Origin: Flaccisagitta enflata
Lineage: Eukaryota; Chaetognatha; Sagittoidea; Aphragmophora
Assembly (NCBI GenBank): GCA_965153355.1
Contig: OZ231126.1
Location: 38,068,001-38,132,000 of the forward strand
Direction of reading: 5' to 3'
Length of the DNA: 64,000 nucleotides
Of this stretch, positions 49,880-63,076 are shown piece by piece. Made by a program: the position numbers and the translations under genes. Within the stretch, counting starts at the first letter, position 1; every line of letters begins with the position of its first letter. Under the pieces are notes generated by a model. That model had not been told where the DNA came from, searched no databases, and worked only from the letters and a program-made list of their open reading frames with translations.

Positions 49880-50385
49880 TCTCCTCCTCCTCCTCCTCCT
49901 CCTCCTCCTCCTCTTCCTCCTCCTCCTCCTCCTCCCTTCAACAGTTCCACAAGGTCACTTTCAAACCAATATCCTCTGGTAAATATTATCTTTTATATGT
50001 ACAAAGCTTGGCCAATATTATAGATTTACAAGATTTGCCGTCGCCATCGCCGCCGCCTCCTCCTCCTGCTCCTCTTCCTCCTCCTCCTCCCTTCAACAGT
50101 TCTACAAGGTTACTTTCAAACCAATGTCCTGTGGTAAATGTTATCTTTTAGATGTACAAAGCTTGGCCAATATCATAGATTTACAAGATTTGCAGCCGCC
50201 GCCACCGCCGCCTCCTCCTCCTCCTCCTCCTCCCTTCAACAGTTCCACAAGGATACTTTCAAACAAATGTTCTGTGGTAAATATTATCTTTTAGATGTGC
50301 AAAGCTTGGCCAATATCATAGATTTACAAGATTTGCAGCCACCACCGCCGCCTCCTCCTCCTTCTCCTCCTCCTCCTCCCCACAA
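49880..50385 (+). repeat. About 150-bp tandem array with CTC/CCG trinucleotide linkers
   Basis: Three units of CTTCAACAGTTCCACAAGG ... TTTACAAGATTTGC, each joined by a variable CTC/GCC run. A fourth linker ends the array. Poly-Ser and poly-Pro frames are repeat translations. Confidence 0.85.
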
Positions 50386-50439
50386 TTCATCTCATCCCTC
50401 ATTGTATGGTCTACTAAATAACTAGCAACAAGTCTAGAC

Positions 50440-51240
50440 TTTCATAAGAAACAATGTCTCTCTAATAGTAGAGGTGAAATAGACAAATTCCAATGGAGCA
50501 GATTTTCAAATTGCCCTCTTGAGACAGGAGAAAGTAGCATGGTGCTATTTCTCCAAAATGGTGAGAGGTACAAAAAAATGGAAACCAGTCCCTTGTAGGC
50601 CATCACCAAAAGGTAAGAATTAACAAAAAATTATCTTAAGTCCTGGGTGTATATAGGTAAAAGAAAATAAAACTGGATTTTTTGCTCTTCCCCCTTCCAT
50701 AGGATTACAATGGGAAGTTACTCATTGATTTTTAAAAAACGCATTATTTAGTATTGCCGCAAAACTATGAGAGGTACAAATATAATGAAACCTGATTATG
50801 AAACCTTAGAGTTTCCTCTACAAATTTCAGTAATAATATTGTCTTAATGTTTGGGTGTACTATGGTTTAAAAAAATAATAAGGCCACTGAACCCCTTATT
50901 TTCAATGAAATAGGCCTTATTGAGCGAGTTTAGAGCGCTGTGAACCCCCCCCCCAAGTAAAAAATTCAGCCAAAATTGTGATTGGTATTTTACATACTAA
51001 CCATTACTTTTCTGTTTCAGCCATATTTATTTCATTTTTTCTATTTCTTGATTTTGACAAAATTGACCATCTCAGCTTCCAGAGCCCAAGTCCAGGTGAT
51101 TACATAGTGGGCACCTACTTCCGGTCAAGGTATCATTCTATGGCTGGTTAATATCAAATATATAGACTAAAGATTAGGTTTGGCGTTTTTGGTTTCTCCA
51201 TTTTTGGCATAAAAGTGCCCTCTGAGGTAATGAGAAAGGT
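50440..51240. other. Intron 3 segment near exon 3, no feature recognised
   Basis: AT-rich unique-looking DNA. A short (CT)n run at 51,247-51,284 follows, about 45 nt past the exon 3 donor in gene sense. Confidence 0.4.
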
Positions 51241-51243
51241 CGG

Positions 51244-51278
<35 letters not shown>

Positions 51279-51329
51279 TCTCTCTTCATTCCCGTCTCAG
51301 CGTCTCAGTCCATTCCTTGTTCTTTTCAC

Positions 51330-51444
51330 CTGCCAAATTGAGAGTGGATAAAAGCGGTAGATTCTGGAACACTCTGCCGACATCTTGGAATTGATTGTGT
51401 GACAGATCGAAGTTGCGCAACGAATTTGCGAATGGTAAGAACAC
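51330..51444 (-). CDS. LRR protein exon 3: one and a half LRRs
   Basis: Phase 0 start after a CAG acceptor; 38 codons (155-192) plus one base. The visible cores are LRNFDLSHNQF and LSTLNLA; the second is cut just before its Asn. The donor is GCAG|GTGAAA. A (GA)n tract (minus-strand sense) starts about 45 nt beyond this donor. Confidence 0.9.
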
Positions 51445-52101
51445 CTGACAACATCACGAGTAAAGAATTCAGTATGTGCCTTCGGCTTCTTTCAAAAGAA
51501 ATGCTCCTACAGTTTAATCTCGCAAGAGAATTACAAAAAATGTCCTGAAGGGACCAAGATTTTCTGTCTGTTGCAGGCGGATTTTCGTCACTCTTGGATT
51601 CGTCATAGCGGCGTGTAATTGTACCTCATTTCCGCTCATTTTACACGTACCTGCTTGCATTTATAAGTGATAAAAAAATCTTATCAAAGTCAATCAGCTC
51701 CTTGGTTATTGGTAAATGGTCATAAATGTCCACTTTTATGTACCTTACACTTTCCTCTGAATGGCAAATGGTTTGAACAATGTTCATTAAACAATAGTTT
51801 GCTTTTCCTTTACATGTTTTCTCCGCATGTTCGTTAGTCCGTTCGTTTGCCCGTTCTTTGGTTCGTGATATTCGAGTCGAAATGTGAAAAAACCGCATAT
51901 TCTAATTTTCCCCGTACTTGTTCCCTCCTTCCTTTGATTTACTTGAGATTTGATCAATGTCTTTTTCCATCCTTGTTTGTTAAGAATGGCAAATTGCATT
52001 GGTCATCTTCACTTCAACTCTTTTTGATTTTGAATGGCGAATAATTTTTTGACCATTTTCACTCATCCGCTGAAAAGTATGGCAAATTCTACTTCACCTA
52101 C

Positions 52102-52243
52102 CTCCTTATGTATGGCATTCTCCCTGAGACGATTTCTACTCAGATCGATCGATTCCAGACTTGACAATCCGTCGAACGTGTTGAAATTGAGACTCGTGAG
52201 GTCGCAACTTTTCAGCGTCAACGTCCGCAGTCGTGGAAATGGT
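52102..52243 (-). CDS. LRR protein exon 2: two LRRs
   Basis: The acceptor CATACAG supplies one base that completes Arg107, followed by 47 codons (108-154). The exon opens with PFPRLRTLTL, continues into FDGLSSLESIDLSRNRL and ends at a GAG|GTAGGT donor in phase 0. It fits the LxxLxLxxNxL register left open by exon 1 exactly. The central position of the first repeat is Cys (KSCDL) instead of Asn, which LRRs tolerate. Confidence 0.9.
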
Positions 52244-52334
52244 CTGTATGCAAACAAATAAGTTGAAATAACACATTCAATAATTGGATTTTGTGCAGAA
52301 CTTGTTGGGCGTATGGCATCCTCCTACATAACTC

Positions 52335-52660
52335 AACAAGGCCGGATTCACGGCTACCCAAGTCGCGTGCGGGTGGGCAAGGGACCGTGTCTGAGGTCAC
52401 TTGATCATTTGGGCAGGAGCAGGTAGGCCAACGACCGCAAAAAAAAAACAAAATATAAAGTGTGACGGACGGACGGACGGACGGACGGACGGGCGGACGG
52501 ACGTACGTACAGTCGGACGGACGGACGGACGGACGGACGGATGGACGGACGGACGGACCAATGGACGGACCAACAGACGGACGGACGGACAGACGTACGG
52601 ACGGTCAGACCAACGGACCGACAAAGCGGGATGTAGAGTCGCGTAGCAAGGGACTAAAAA
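52335..52660 (+). repeat. Family A element, complete, longest GGAC core
   Basis: AACAAGGCCGGATTCACGGC to GTAGAGTCGCGTAGCAAGGG then ACTAAAAA, with (GGAC)n and variants at 52,464-52,620. It lies inside intron 1 of the LRR gene. Confidence 0.88.
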
Positions 52661-53240
52661 GTGGAAGGTGGCTTAAGTGCATGCCGTATTTTTTATAAGA
52701 ACACAGTTTTTTGAAGTGAGGCTCAGCGTTCTTATTTTTAACCTAATTTTCAGGCTCAAACGTTCTTAACCCGTTCTTATTTTTGTTGCATTGGAGATTC
52801 TTTATCATAGTTACTAGCTATTCAAATTCAAACAAGTAAGTGTACTTTATTCTCAGTCCATACAAAATTTTGTTTTTGTAAATTATGAAATTAAAAATTC
52901 TGTAAATCATAAAGGTAACTGGTCATGTTGTTTAGGTTGAAGGATTCTGTACAACTTTTCATGATTGTTTCCTATAAAAGGTTATCAAAGCGTACTTTAA
53001 AACATATTCATGCTAAAATCTGAGCCTGAGCATGTTCTTAAGATGTTCTTATTTTTTCACTAAATCTGAGGCTGATGTTCTTATAAACAGTGTTCTTAGA
53101 CAAAATACAGCGTGTATAACACAGGGATGTATATGTAGTTATGTTCCCCCCACACAATTTGATGCTGTAAGAAACCAAAATGTGGGCTCTCGTGATATCA
53201 AGGTGTACAGTCATTCCAGCAAACGCTCGAATTCCCATAC

Positions 53241-53560
53241 CTAAAACTTCCCGGTTGAATACTGATACGGTTTCCGGAGAGATCTAAATCTACGATGTCT
53301 GAACTGATGCCGCGAGGAATCTGCGTTAGTCCTTTGTTCGCACAATCGACTTTCGACGGGGAGGGACATTGACACGGTGATGGACAGATGGCGGCGCAGA
53401 GTTTAGTCCAAACACCGAGCAAGAAAACAGCGTTTTTTAACAAATGACTAACGGTGGAGCCGGAAAAGTTTTCCCGTCCATTATTGCCGCGATTCTGCGA
53501 AGCACAATATCGCTGACGCTTTTGATTTAAAGTGGACATTTCGAAAGAGAAGATCGTCAT
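53241..53560 (-). CDS. LRR protein exon 1: signal segment, LRRNT cap and first LRR
   Basis: Encodes residues 1-106 plus two bases of codon 107. An in-frame TGA lies about 40 nt upstream of the first ATG (53,560), and a second ATG lies at 53,539. The hydrophobic stretch LLKNAVFLLGVWTKLCAA (40-57) looks like a signal peptide but sits behind about 39 polar residues, an unusually long lead. The true start could therefore be the second ATG, or an unseen upstream exon may splice into this one. Next comes a typical LRRNT cap with Cys59, Cys63, Cys65 and Cys73 and the motif GLTQIP, then the first repeat core LDLSGNRI. The donor reads TTTTAG|GTATGG (phase 2). Confidence 0.85.
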
Positions 53561-54000
53561 TTTTAAAAGTGAGTTATCCGTTTTTGACAAAAGTCGTTTT
53601 CAAATGGCAAGACACTATGTAATTGTAACCGCGTTGTATTTCTACTGCGCAGCTGTGACAAAAGTAGAGATGTGTCACGTATTCAGAATGCCGTATTCGC
53701 CGCGAGTAGCCATTTTTTTGTCTTTCCACAACTCATAAGATTATATTTCTTTGTCGAGTTATCGTCTTCCCAGATCTGTATTCATCAAAATGTTGGTCGC
53801 GTGGATTGTTTTTCCTCTTTTTGTCTTTTCCGCTTTTTTATCTCAACGAGTTTACATGTTTGATGAAAAATGGAATTGGAAGAGGAAACGGAAGATGTTT
53901 TTTTTTCTTTCGTCCAAGAATTCGTCCCTTCGGGCAAACGCATCCAATGTTGCTTTTGTTCCTGATGCAAAAAGTTTGGATAGCATCATTCGTTCTCAAC

Positions 54001-54162
<162 letters not shown>

Positions 54163-54319
54163 TTGTGTGTTGTGCTAAAAAAACGCCGAAAAAGTAAAAA
54201 GGGCACCAACCGACCGGCCGACCAACCAACCGATGGACCGACCAACCGATGGACCGACCAGCCGACGGACCGACATAGCGGAGTGTAGAGTCGCGTAGAA
54301 CGAGACTAAAAAAGACACC

Positions 54320-55560
54320 TAGACATAACGGAGCATTCAATCAGAGATGTACACCACTCGATTGCCTCACTGATCAAATTCGACATTCGAGCAAAGCGAT
54401 ACTATACTTCCCAAACTTGGATCATTATTCAAACGCTTGTAGATGACGTTGTTTTTGAGATAGCGTGCTTATGAAGGCAACATTAAGAATCTATCCAGCA
54501 TTAAGTTCTTTTGAGGACCAACAGATTTCATCTGATATAGACAGAATTCTGCTTTAGCCAATATGAAAATGAAATGTAGCAGGCAGAAGGGACAAAGTAT
54601 AAGCATGTTATAGGCGTAATTCTGTTGAAAGCGGGTCCGTTTTTCAGAGGAAATTGTGTCATTGAAATGCATGATATCTTAATGTGATCCTATTATTTTG
54701 ACCGCATAAATAAGTGTTTACTTGGATGAAGCGGTAAGTGCTTTTTCATGAGGCGGGGCCTCCCGTCTTAAATTTAACTAGCCAACTTTTTTCAAGGGTT
54801 TACAATAACGGATCAGAAGAAACAAGTGACAAATTACAAATAGACTAATTTTGTAAACAATATTTCCACACCAACCAAAAAAAATCATTCTAATTTTTAT
54901 GAGTTATTACGAATATGTTGACTGTTGAAATACTCTTCGCTTTAGGCCAGGCCTCGGGATTTTTCGGTAATGTGTAATGTACATCATTTTCTTTTTTTGT
55001 TGAAATTGAAGGAAAGAATCCTTCTTTCTCGACTGACGCAATCCGCCCTTAATCGTTGTTTTCAGGCGCCTTTCATCATTTTACAAACAAAATTCAAGGA
55101 AGAAAAAAAATGCGACAAAATGAATTGGAAAGAAGCCAAAATCGAAACTTCCATGGAACGATAAACGTGACGAAAAAGAAATCCTGAAATTTATTTAGAT
55201 TTTTGTTTTTATTCAACTTTTCTTGAGGTTCTTTTTTTCCATTTGTGAAAATCTTTTTGTTTTTTTCTTTTTCTCATTCGTTTGTTTTTTTTATTTTTTA
55301 GGGCCGAATTTCAACAGCAAAGTGTTGGCAATGTGACGATTTTAAAGACAGAACATAATGAGTTATTTCATCGATTTCATAACATTTACCATTTCTTCTT
55401 CAGTTTTTCTTACTTAGTTTTTTTTTTCAAAAAAAAAATTCTCATCTTTTTATTTTTTGTCCTTTTTCGTTCTTTTTACGGGGAAAAAATCGGAGACATC
55501 TTTTTGAAAGCTGAAACGGAATTTCCTTCCTTCGTAAAGAAAAGTGAATATTGACGAGAA
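54320..55560. other. 5' flank, no gene recognised
   Basis: AT-rich with scattered T-runs. Two short plus-strand frames (54,970-55,164 and 55,282-55,554) show no domain. Confidence 0.4.
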
Positions 55561-55566
55561 AGGCAA

Positions 55567-55569
<3 letters not shown>

Positions 55570-55629
<60 letters not shown>

Positions 55630-55655
55630 GAGAAAGAAAGAAAGAAAGAAAGAAT
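55570..55655 (+). repeat. (GA)n then (AAAG)n
   Basis: Short compound microsatellite. Confidence 0.95.
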
Positions 55656-55744
55656 GAATGAAAAAGAAAAAAAGAAGGAAAGGAGAGAAAAGAAAATCGA
55701 GAAGAGGGAGTAGTGAAAAACAGCAGAAAGACCGACATCCAATA

Positions 55745-55890
55745 GATGCGTCTTTATAGTATCGTAAAAATGAGATGGTACTTCCATGAGAAAATCTTCA
55801 ATATTGCATAAGCGAACGGAAGGACAGATAGATGGACGGACCTACGTACCAACGGACACACCCGTTTATAGAGATGCGAGGACGCACAAA
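55745..55890 (-). repeat. Family B element, short
   Basis: GATGCGTCTTTATAGTATCG start and TATAGAGATGCGAGGACGCA end, with a short GGAC core. Confidence 0.6.
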
Positions 55891-56270
55891 GAAATTAGGA
55901 GCAACAGAGAGAATGAAAAGCTATACGGGCGTTTAGGGGAAAGATATTAGGAAGAAAGTGTGTAAAAGAAAGAAAACAGTGTTTAACTCTGGAGTTATCA
56001 ATTGGTAAAATTTGGTCTTTATCAATCTTCACCGAGTGCGGTCGTTTTGGGATACCGCGATGAATGATGTCTCTGTTTCGATTTTCCAACTTTTTTTCAC
56101 ATCATTTTTTATTATCCTGAAAAGAACTACATTTAAAACGATATTTGATGGAGATTTCTTTATCAAACGAAAAAATAAGTTCCAAAATCTGATGAGAGAA
56201 AAAAAGAGAAAAAAATATTTCAAAGAAGAGAAAGATTGGCGAGAGATCCTTTTTGTTAAAAGTCTTACTT

Positions 56271-56532
<262 letters not shown>

Positions 56533-56619
56533 ACAGGCAGACAGGCAGACAGACAGACAAAGAGACAAATGAAATGAGAATTATGAGAAGGAGCGACAAA
56601 CTGACTTTCAGACAGACTA

Positions 56620-57206
56620 ACAGGGTGTGCAAAAAAATCCGCACTCATCATTATTTCTACTAAAAAGACACCTAAAATTAGAAAAACTTTCTCAAACTAA
56701 TGCTCAAAGTTGAAAATTAGGTTATTTTTATAATTAAGATAACAAAAAATGTAAGTATAGTAGATAGCTGAATACATTTTTAGACCAACAATGACAAAGC
56801 TAGAATATTACAAATATTCTTTTTCTGTGAATAAATGTTTATCTCTGATCTAAATTCAATCGATGAAATTTTTGTTGTGCACTGTAACCCCTCCTTCTTG
56901 GCCCATCCATCTCTCCCTGATATATTTCATCTCAAACAATCCATCTAAAGACCAATGAGATAGCTAAAACTTTCTTTTTTTAGTAAATACTGCTCTGCTA
57001 ATAAAATCATGTCATGTCATGTCATATTTTCTCTTTTTTCTTACATACATATCATGGCCATGTATAGAAATTGTATCAGCTGTTCTTGATTTCTACTTTT
57101 AGTATAACCAACTGAGATACTCTGGTTCAAATTTTAGCTCATAATTCCCATAAGAAGCATGGTTTTAAAGCAATATACTGAGTGCGAATTTTTTTGCACA
57201 CCCTGT
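56620..57206. mobile_element. Tc1/mariner-like MITE (family H copy 2), intact, 587 bp
   Basis: ACAGGGTGTGCAAAAAAATC at the left and TTTTTTTGCACACCCTGT at the right, flanked by TA. It is collinear with the interrupted copy at 29,487-31,113. No coding frame. Confidence 0.88.
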
Positions 57207-57463
57207 TAATGGGAGAAGACGAATGGGCAGACAAATATGTAGAGAGAGGCGGACTGCATTGAGTGAGAAATATAAGTCGTAACAGTCAGGGAGATGTACA
57301 GACAGACCGAGAGACAAACGTACTAATATGCAGATGGACCGAACAGCTGAGAGAAACGGCATGACAGAAAAACCGAGAGACAGACCTACGGAATGACTAT
57401 CGTAGAAATAAATGAGTTACAGTAGCAGTGGAACAGAATGCGCATGGATGGAGACCAGAAAGC

Positions 57464-57511
<48 letters not shown>

Positions 57512-57850
57512 GTGAATTTGATAGTCAGGCTGAGACTGAATGACTAAGATGGAAAGGCAACAATCTTTGAATACAGACACGGAAGGAAGTAAAGGGTCAG
57601 AAGCTTCGTGCAGAAATCGTGTCACAGATGAAGATAAGAACATGAAAACAGAACACATCGACCTTTTTAAAGTCAAGATGTTTTCTTTGTAACATTCATC
57701 TCTTTCTCGATGACACTAAAATAGCTATGCCATTTGTTTTCTATCAAAACTACAAATTCCAGGATAATCAATTTGTGGGGATTTTTTTAAACTATTGACT
57801 GAATAAAAAGATTACGATTGGGCAAAGAAAAATTTAAAGGAAGATTAATA
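57207..57850. other. 5' flank, (CAGA)n and unrecognised sequence
   Basis: A CAGA run at 57,467-57,512; otherwise nothing named. Confidence 0.45.
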
Positions 57851-58024
57851 CAGTAAAGCTTCACTAAAGCACATTCTAAGGGACTCAGCAAAATTATGCC
57901 TTACAATGAAGCTCCCTTATTGCCAATATAGAAATAACTACCAATTCTTTCATAGTACAATAATTTGTATGTCTTATAGACGGGCATGCCTTACAAGCGG
58001 GTGCGCTATAGCAGTGCTCCACTG
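57851..58024. mobile_element. Family G MITE, compact 174-bp copy
   Basis: CAGTAAAGCTTCACTAAAGC at the left and GCGCTATAGCAGTGCTCCAC then TG at the right, with TA on both sides. The shared GCGGGTGCGCTATAG wording links it to the copy at 29,738-30,774. Confidence 0.75.
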
Positions 58025-58029
58025 TACTT

Positions 58030-59270
58030 ATTAATCATTCGATATGCCAAAGAAGTGCCACAGCATCAGACAACTGTATGGACTCTTCATGGGTCAAAGC
58101 AGGCATTATAATGGTAAGATCAATACTTGTCCAGCCAATTGAATGTTGAAGGTGAGTAGATGAATTCCCTGACGTTCCCTGCGCATATAAATGCCCTGTG
58201 TGTGACCGGTTTGATTTTTTTAATCATAGTGCTAATAACAGAGAAGTCATCTTGTTCCACGTTCATTCGTTTAAAAACTGGCTACTTAAATACGCATTTT
58301 TTCCCACTCTACATATTTCTTTGTGAGTGAGCACTTATATGAGTTCTATATTACCACTTTCTTAGATGGCCACTTTTCCCACTCAACGTCACCACTTTGC
58401 TCCTTCTCTCTCTTTCTCTCTCTCTTTCTTTCCTGAATCCAGATACGCGCGGAAACACATATCTGGGTCTTTTCTCGTCAAGGGTGTGGGACTTGGATTG
58501 ATCCGATGAAGTTTTTGAAAGAAAGTTATTGAAATATAAGGACCCGACACGCAGCGAGGCATTCTGTTGGTTAAGAATACTAAAAAGTCAAAATGGGTGG
58601 ATGTGTTGTGCCTTGAAATAAACGATTGATTGTCAACTCTGACTAGAGACTAGAATTGGTCAACTTTGAAAAGGGTGGAAATTAACGGTCATGTCCAATT
58701 CTCCATGACATGGGAAAGTGGTCTGCCTTGAAACGAATAGTCGTCATCGAAAAGAAGTGGTCCGCTCTGAAATGTACATGGGCGTGCATCTGAAACACGA
58801 AACACTTTTTTGTTTTCTTTCCAAATCAATTTTCTGCCCGTTGATATTTCAAGAAAAAGACTTCGAAAAGGGCCTTCTTTGACATAGTTCCCACCTTCAC
58901 TCGGTAATTTTCATGTTCTTACGCGCTCGTTTCTCCCATTCCTCACCCCCTTCATTCACCTCCTTGTACAAACTCTCGTTTCTAGTCAACCCTCGTTGCC
59001 TAGTTTTTTATCAACTTTACCTATAAAAGGAGAGAGAGTAATTTGGAATGTGTACATTTAAGGTGAACGATAAGTTGAACTGTTTTCAAGGTGACGTCGT
59101 TTTCAGGTGAGGATTGCACTGGTTTGTTTACAAATCTGCCACATCGATAGTACTCGTCATGTTGATTAATACATTTTTGCGTCTTCCTCAGTCTAACTGC
59201 GTTTATGGTGCGTCTTGAGTTAGCCTTCCTCCATAAATGCACTTATTGATTCTTTCATTGTTTTTTTTTT
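58030..59270. other. 5' flank, no gene recognised
   Basis: The minus-strand frame at 59,021-59,242 (73 residues) has no recognisable domain and no supporting splice context. Confidence 0.4.
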
Positions 59271-59427
59271 CATACATTCTTTTATATCTTTTTCTTTCTT
59301 TATTCTTTCTTTCCTTCTTTCCTTATGATAGGTGGAAAAATATCCCCCACTATACCCAAACCGAAAAATATGGAAGAGGGCCCAAGGAGCCCCCACTGAC
59401 CAGTCACTACGCACATGTTTTTTTTTC

Positions 59428-60118
<691 letters not shown>

Positions 60119-60748
60119 CTCTAACCCATCTACCCCATTCCATTACCCACAGGTCTGGTATCCCCGGCGCTGAACCTTCGATATACTCTTTGCCTTTCAA
60201 CCATCGCAGCATCAGTATATCTCTTCTCGTTCTCTAACTCTATCTAGCTTCACCGCCAAATCATTGCGCCTGGAATAATATTATCATTACAAATTAGCCA
60301 ATATAACCAACCTTAGAAATTATGAAGGAGAAATTTCTCCTCTCCTGCAAACGCCAACGGCCAAAGTTTTCTGGGAATCTTAACTTTGTGTATTTATCTA
60401 TTAAGTTATTAGAGAGAAAATCGCTGCTTCGGCATTCATAAGTATTGTGAAATGATCAAGTTTTTGATTGTTGAGAATGCTTTTGAGATTGAACCGAATG
60501 TAAGAAAAGAGAATAAATGGCATTTACATCGAGAAAGCAGGGACAAATAGAGCGATGGGGTTGAGTAATGTTGTCCAAAGTTCTGTAAGGCTTCGCCCGG
60601 GAAACGCTTTTTGGAGAAACTTTTATTGATAAGCACACAAGCGTTCCTACATAGTAAGTTTATGTAAGTGTCGGTCAGTTGGCTAGTCATTCGCGTTTGG
60701 GTGGCAGCATATTGTATTATCGGGATTCTCACCTGTTGGAATTTTTTT

Positions 60749-61000
60749 TTTAGTTCCGTGCATGTGACCGTATAACCCGCTATGTCGGTCCGTCTGTCCA
60801 TCTGTCTGTAACACTAAGCCTTTTCAGCCTTGACGGGCGGTTTTTAGTCGCGTGCTACGCGACTCTACACCCCACTTTGTCGGTCTGTCGGTCCGTCCAT
60901 CGGTTCGTACGTCACACTTTCCTTTTTTTGGGTTTTTGCGGTTTTTGGCCTCACTGCTCCTGCCCTAATGATCTGGTGATCTCAATTACGGCCCCTGCCC
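60749..61000 (-). repeat. Two family A ends in tandem
   Basis: TTTTTAGTTCCGTGCATGTG at 60,749 and TTTTTAGTCGCGTGCTACGC at about 60,843, both followed by CCGT-type cores. The GGCCTTGTT end is missing, replaced by the F array. Confidence 0.65.
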
Positions 61001-61004
61001 GGGT

Positions 61005-61255
61005 ACGGTCTAGTAGGCCTAAGATACTTAGTCCTAGGGTTTTACAGTCCTAGGGTCTAACTGTCCTAAGGTCTAGTAGTCCTAGAGTCTATTAGTACTA
61101 GGGTTTACTGGTCCTAATAACAAGGTTGACTAGTCCTAAAGGGAATAAATAAGGAGGGTCTGATAGTCCTAAAGTAAAGGTTTCTCAGTCCTAAGGTCCA
61201 GTTGTCCTAGGACCCACTAGTCCTAAGGGAGGAGGTCTACTAGTCCTAACTGATA
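61005..61255 (+). repeat. 'GTCCTAGGGTCTA' short-unit array
   Basis: About a dozen imperfect copies of a 15-20-bp unit related to one arm of the F hairpins. Confidence 0.75.
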
Positions 61256-61284
61256 GCTGATATACACCCACGTGGTTGAATGAT

Positions 61285-61472
61285 CCCATTTAGGACTACT
61301 AGACCCTGTCACAGGGTTTACTAGTCCTAGATAAGTAAAAGGCAAATCATGTAATTAGGACTAGTAGACCCTGTCACAGGGTTTACTAGTCCTAAATTAA
61401 AGATTATCTGCTTGAGAGTTGATCTCATTATTAGGACTAATAAACCTTGGCTAAGGGTTTGTTAATCCTAAT
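61285..61472. repeat. Family F hairpins, first cluster
   Basis: Three palindromes of about 43 bp: TAGGACTAGTAGACCCTGTC pairs with GGGTTTACTAGTCCTA. Copies at about 61,289, 61,357 and 61,430. Confidence 0.85.
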
Positions 61473-62053
61473 AAAAATAGTCGCAAAAGCGTTAGATGGT
61501 CAGCGGTACCCGTTGCCCCTATGTGAGTGTTTGTGGGTGTGAGATGGTTAGAGGGGCAGCGGCCCCGAAGGGGCCGATGACCTATGCTATTTTTATTTGG
61601 GCCTCAAGGATGGAATTAGGGCCTGGAGGCTGCAATTGGGGCCTTGAGGCTTGGATTAGGGCCTTGAGGCTGGAATCTGAGCTTTGAGGCTGGGATTTGA
61701 GCTTTGAGGCTGGGATTTGAGCTTTGAGGTTGAGATTTGAGCTTTGAGGCTGAGATTTGAGCTTCGAGGCTGGGATTTGAGCTTTATGGGTGGGATTTGA
61801 GCTTTCAGGCTGGGATTTGAGTTTCAAAGCTGGGATTTGAGCTTCGAGGCTGGGATTTGAGCTTCAAGGCTGGGATTTGTGCCTTGAGACTGGGATTTGA
61901 GCCTCAGGGCTGGGATTTGAACCTCGAGGCTTGGATTTAAGCCTGGAGACTGGGATTTGAGCCTCAAGGCTGGGATTTGAGCTTCAAAGCGGGGATTTGA
62001 GGCTCGAAGCTAGGATAAGCATAGGTCATCGGCCCCTTCGGGGCCGCTGCCCA
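61463..62053 (+). repeat. Family C element, complete, inserted within the F array
   Basis: Outer module AAAATAGTCGCAAAAGCGTT ... GGTACCCGTTGCCCC, GGGGCAGCGGCCCCGAAGGG, about 19 units GAGGCTGGGATTTGAGCTTT, then GCATAGGTCATCGGCCCCTT and GGGGCCGCTGCCC. Confidence 0.88.
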
Positions 62054-62064
62054 AAAGGACAAAT

Positions 62065-62712
62065 CAAGCATTTAGGACCAATAGACCCTGTAACAAGGTT
62101 TACATGTCAATTGACAAAACATTATAGGTGTATATATCATGCCATTATCTTTGGTCCAACTTCTTGAAAAGTTTTGAAATATTTTATGAATAAATCAGAT
62201 AGATACACCTATAGTGTTTTATCCATTGACTGAAAATTGAAGATATTGTGTTTGTAAATCTATCTTATTATTAGGACTAATAGACCTTGGCTAAGGATTT
62301 GTTATTCCTAATCAAGAAAGGGCAGATCAAGTATTTAGGTCTAATAGAACCTGTCACAGGGTTTACTAGTCCTAAATAGAAAAGGGGGAAATCAAATATT
62401 TAGAACTAGTAGACCCTGTCACAGGGTTTACTAGTTCTAAATAAGAAAGGGAGAAATCAAATATTTAGGACTAGTAGACCCTGTCACAGGGTTTACTAGT
62501 CCTAAATAAGTAAAAGGCACATCAAGTATTTAGGACTAGTAGACCCTGTTACAGGGTTTACTAGTCCTAAATTAAAGATTTTGTACTTGTAAGTCAATCT
62601 CATTTTTAGGACTACTAGACCCTAGTTATGGGTTTGTTAGTCCTAATCAAGAAAGGGCGACTCAAATATTTAAGACTAGTACACCCTGTTACAGGGTTTA
62701 CTACTCCTAAAC
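62065..62712. repeat. Family F hairpins, second cluster
   Basis: Eight palindromes of about 43 bp at roughly 62,069, 62,272, 62,335, 62,397, 62,465, 62,528, 62,606 and 62,665, spaced mostly 60-70 bp apart. Linkers share AAGAAAGGGMRAATCAA. Confidence 0.88.
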
Positions 62713-63076
62713 AGTCAATGGACAAAACATTTTTTAGTATGTATATCATACCATTACTTCAGATCTAACTTATTGAAAATCAGCAAATTATCATATGCAA
62801 TGATTAGTGGTTGTGATTACATTTGGCTGTAAACTGATAGTGATAAATCAAAATGTTAATGCAGGCTATAATCAACAACCAGTTGTGCTTACATTACAGC
62901 TAGCTTTAACACTTTTAGTAAAATTACAGTAAGCTGTAATTCAAATCCCAAGTTATTTCATACATTATCTTATCTTTTATCAAGAAATAAGATCAAAGCT
63001 AATGTTATGCTAAATACATCTATAGTGTTTTGTCCATTGACTGTAAATTGAAGATTTGGTTATTAGGACTAGAAGG

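Noticed and set aside
61005-62712. Regularly spaced palindromes considered as a CRISPR array
   Set aside because: The repeats themselves are long palindromes with similar rather than unique spacers, in animal DNA with no cas genes.
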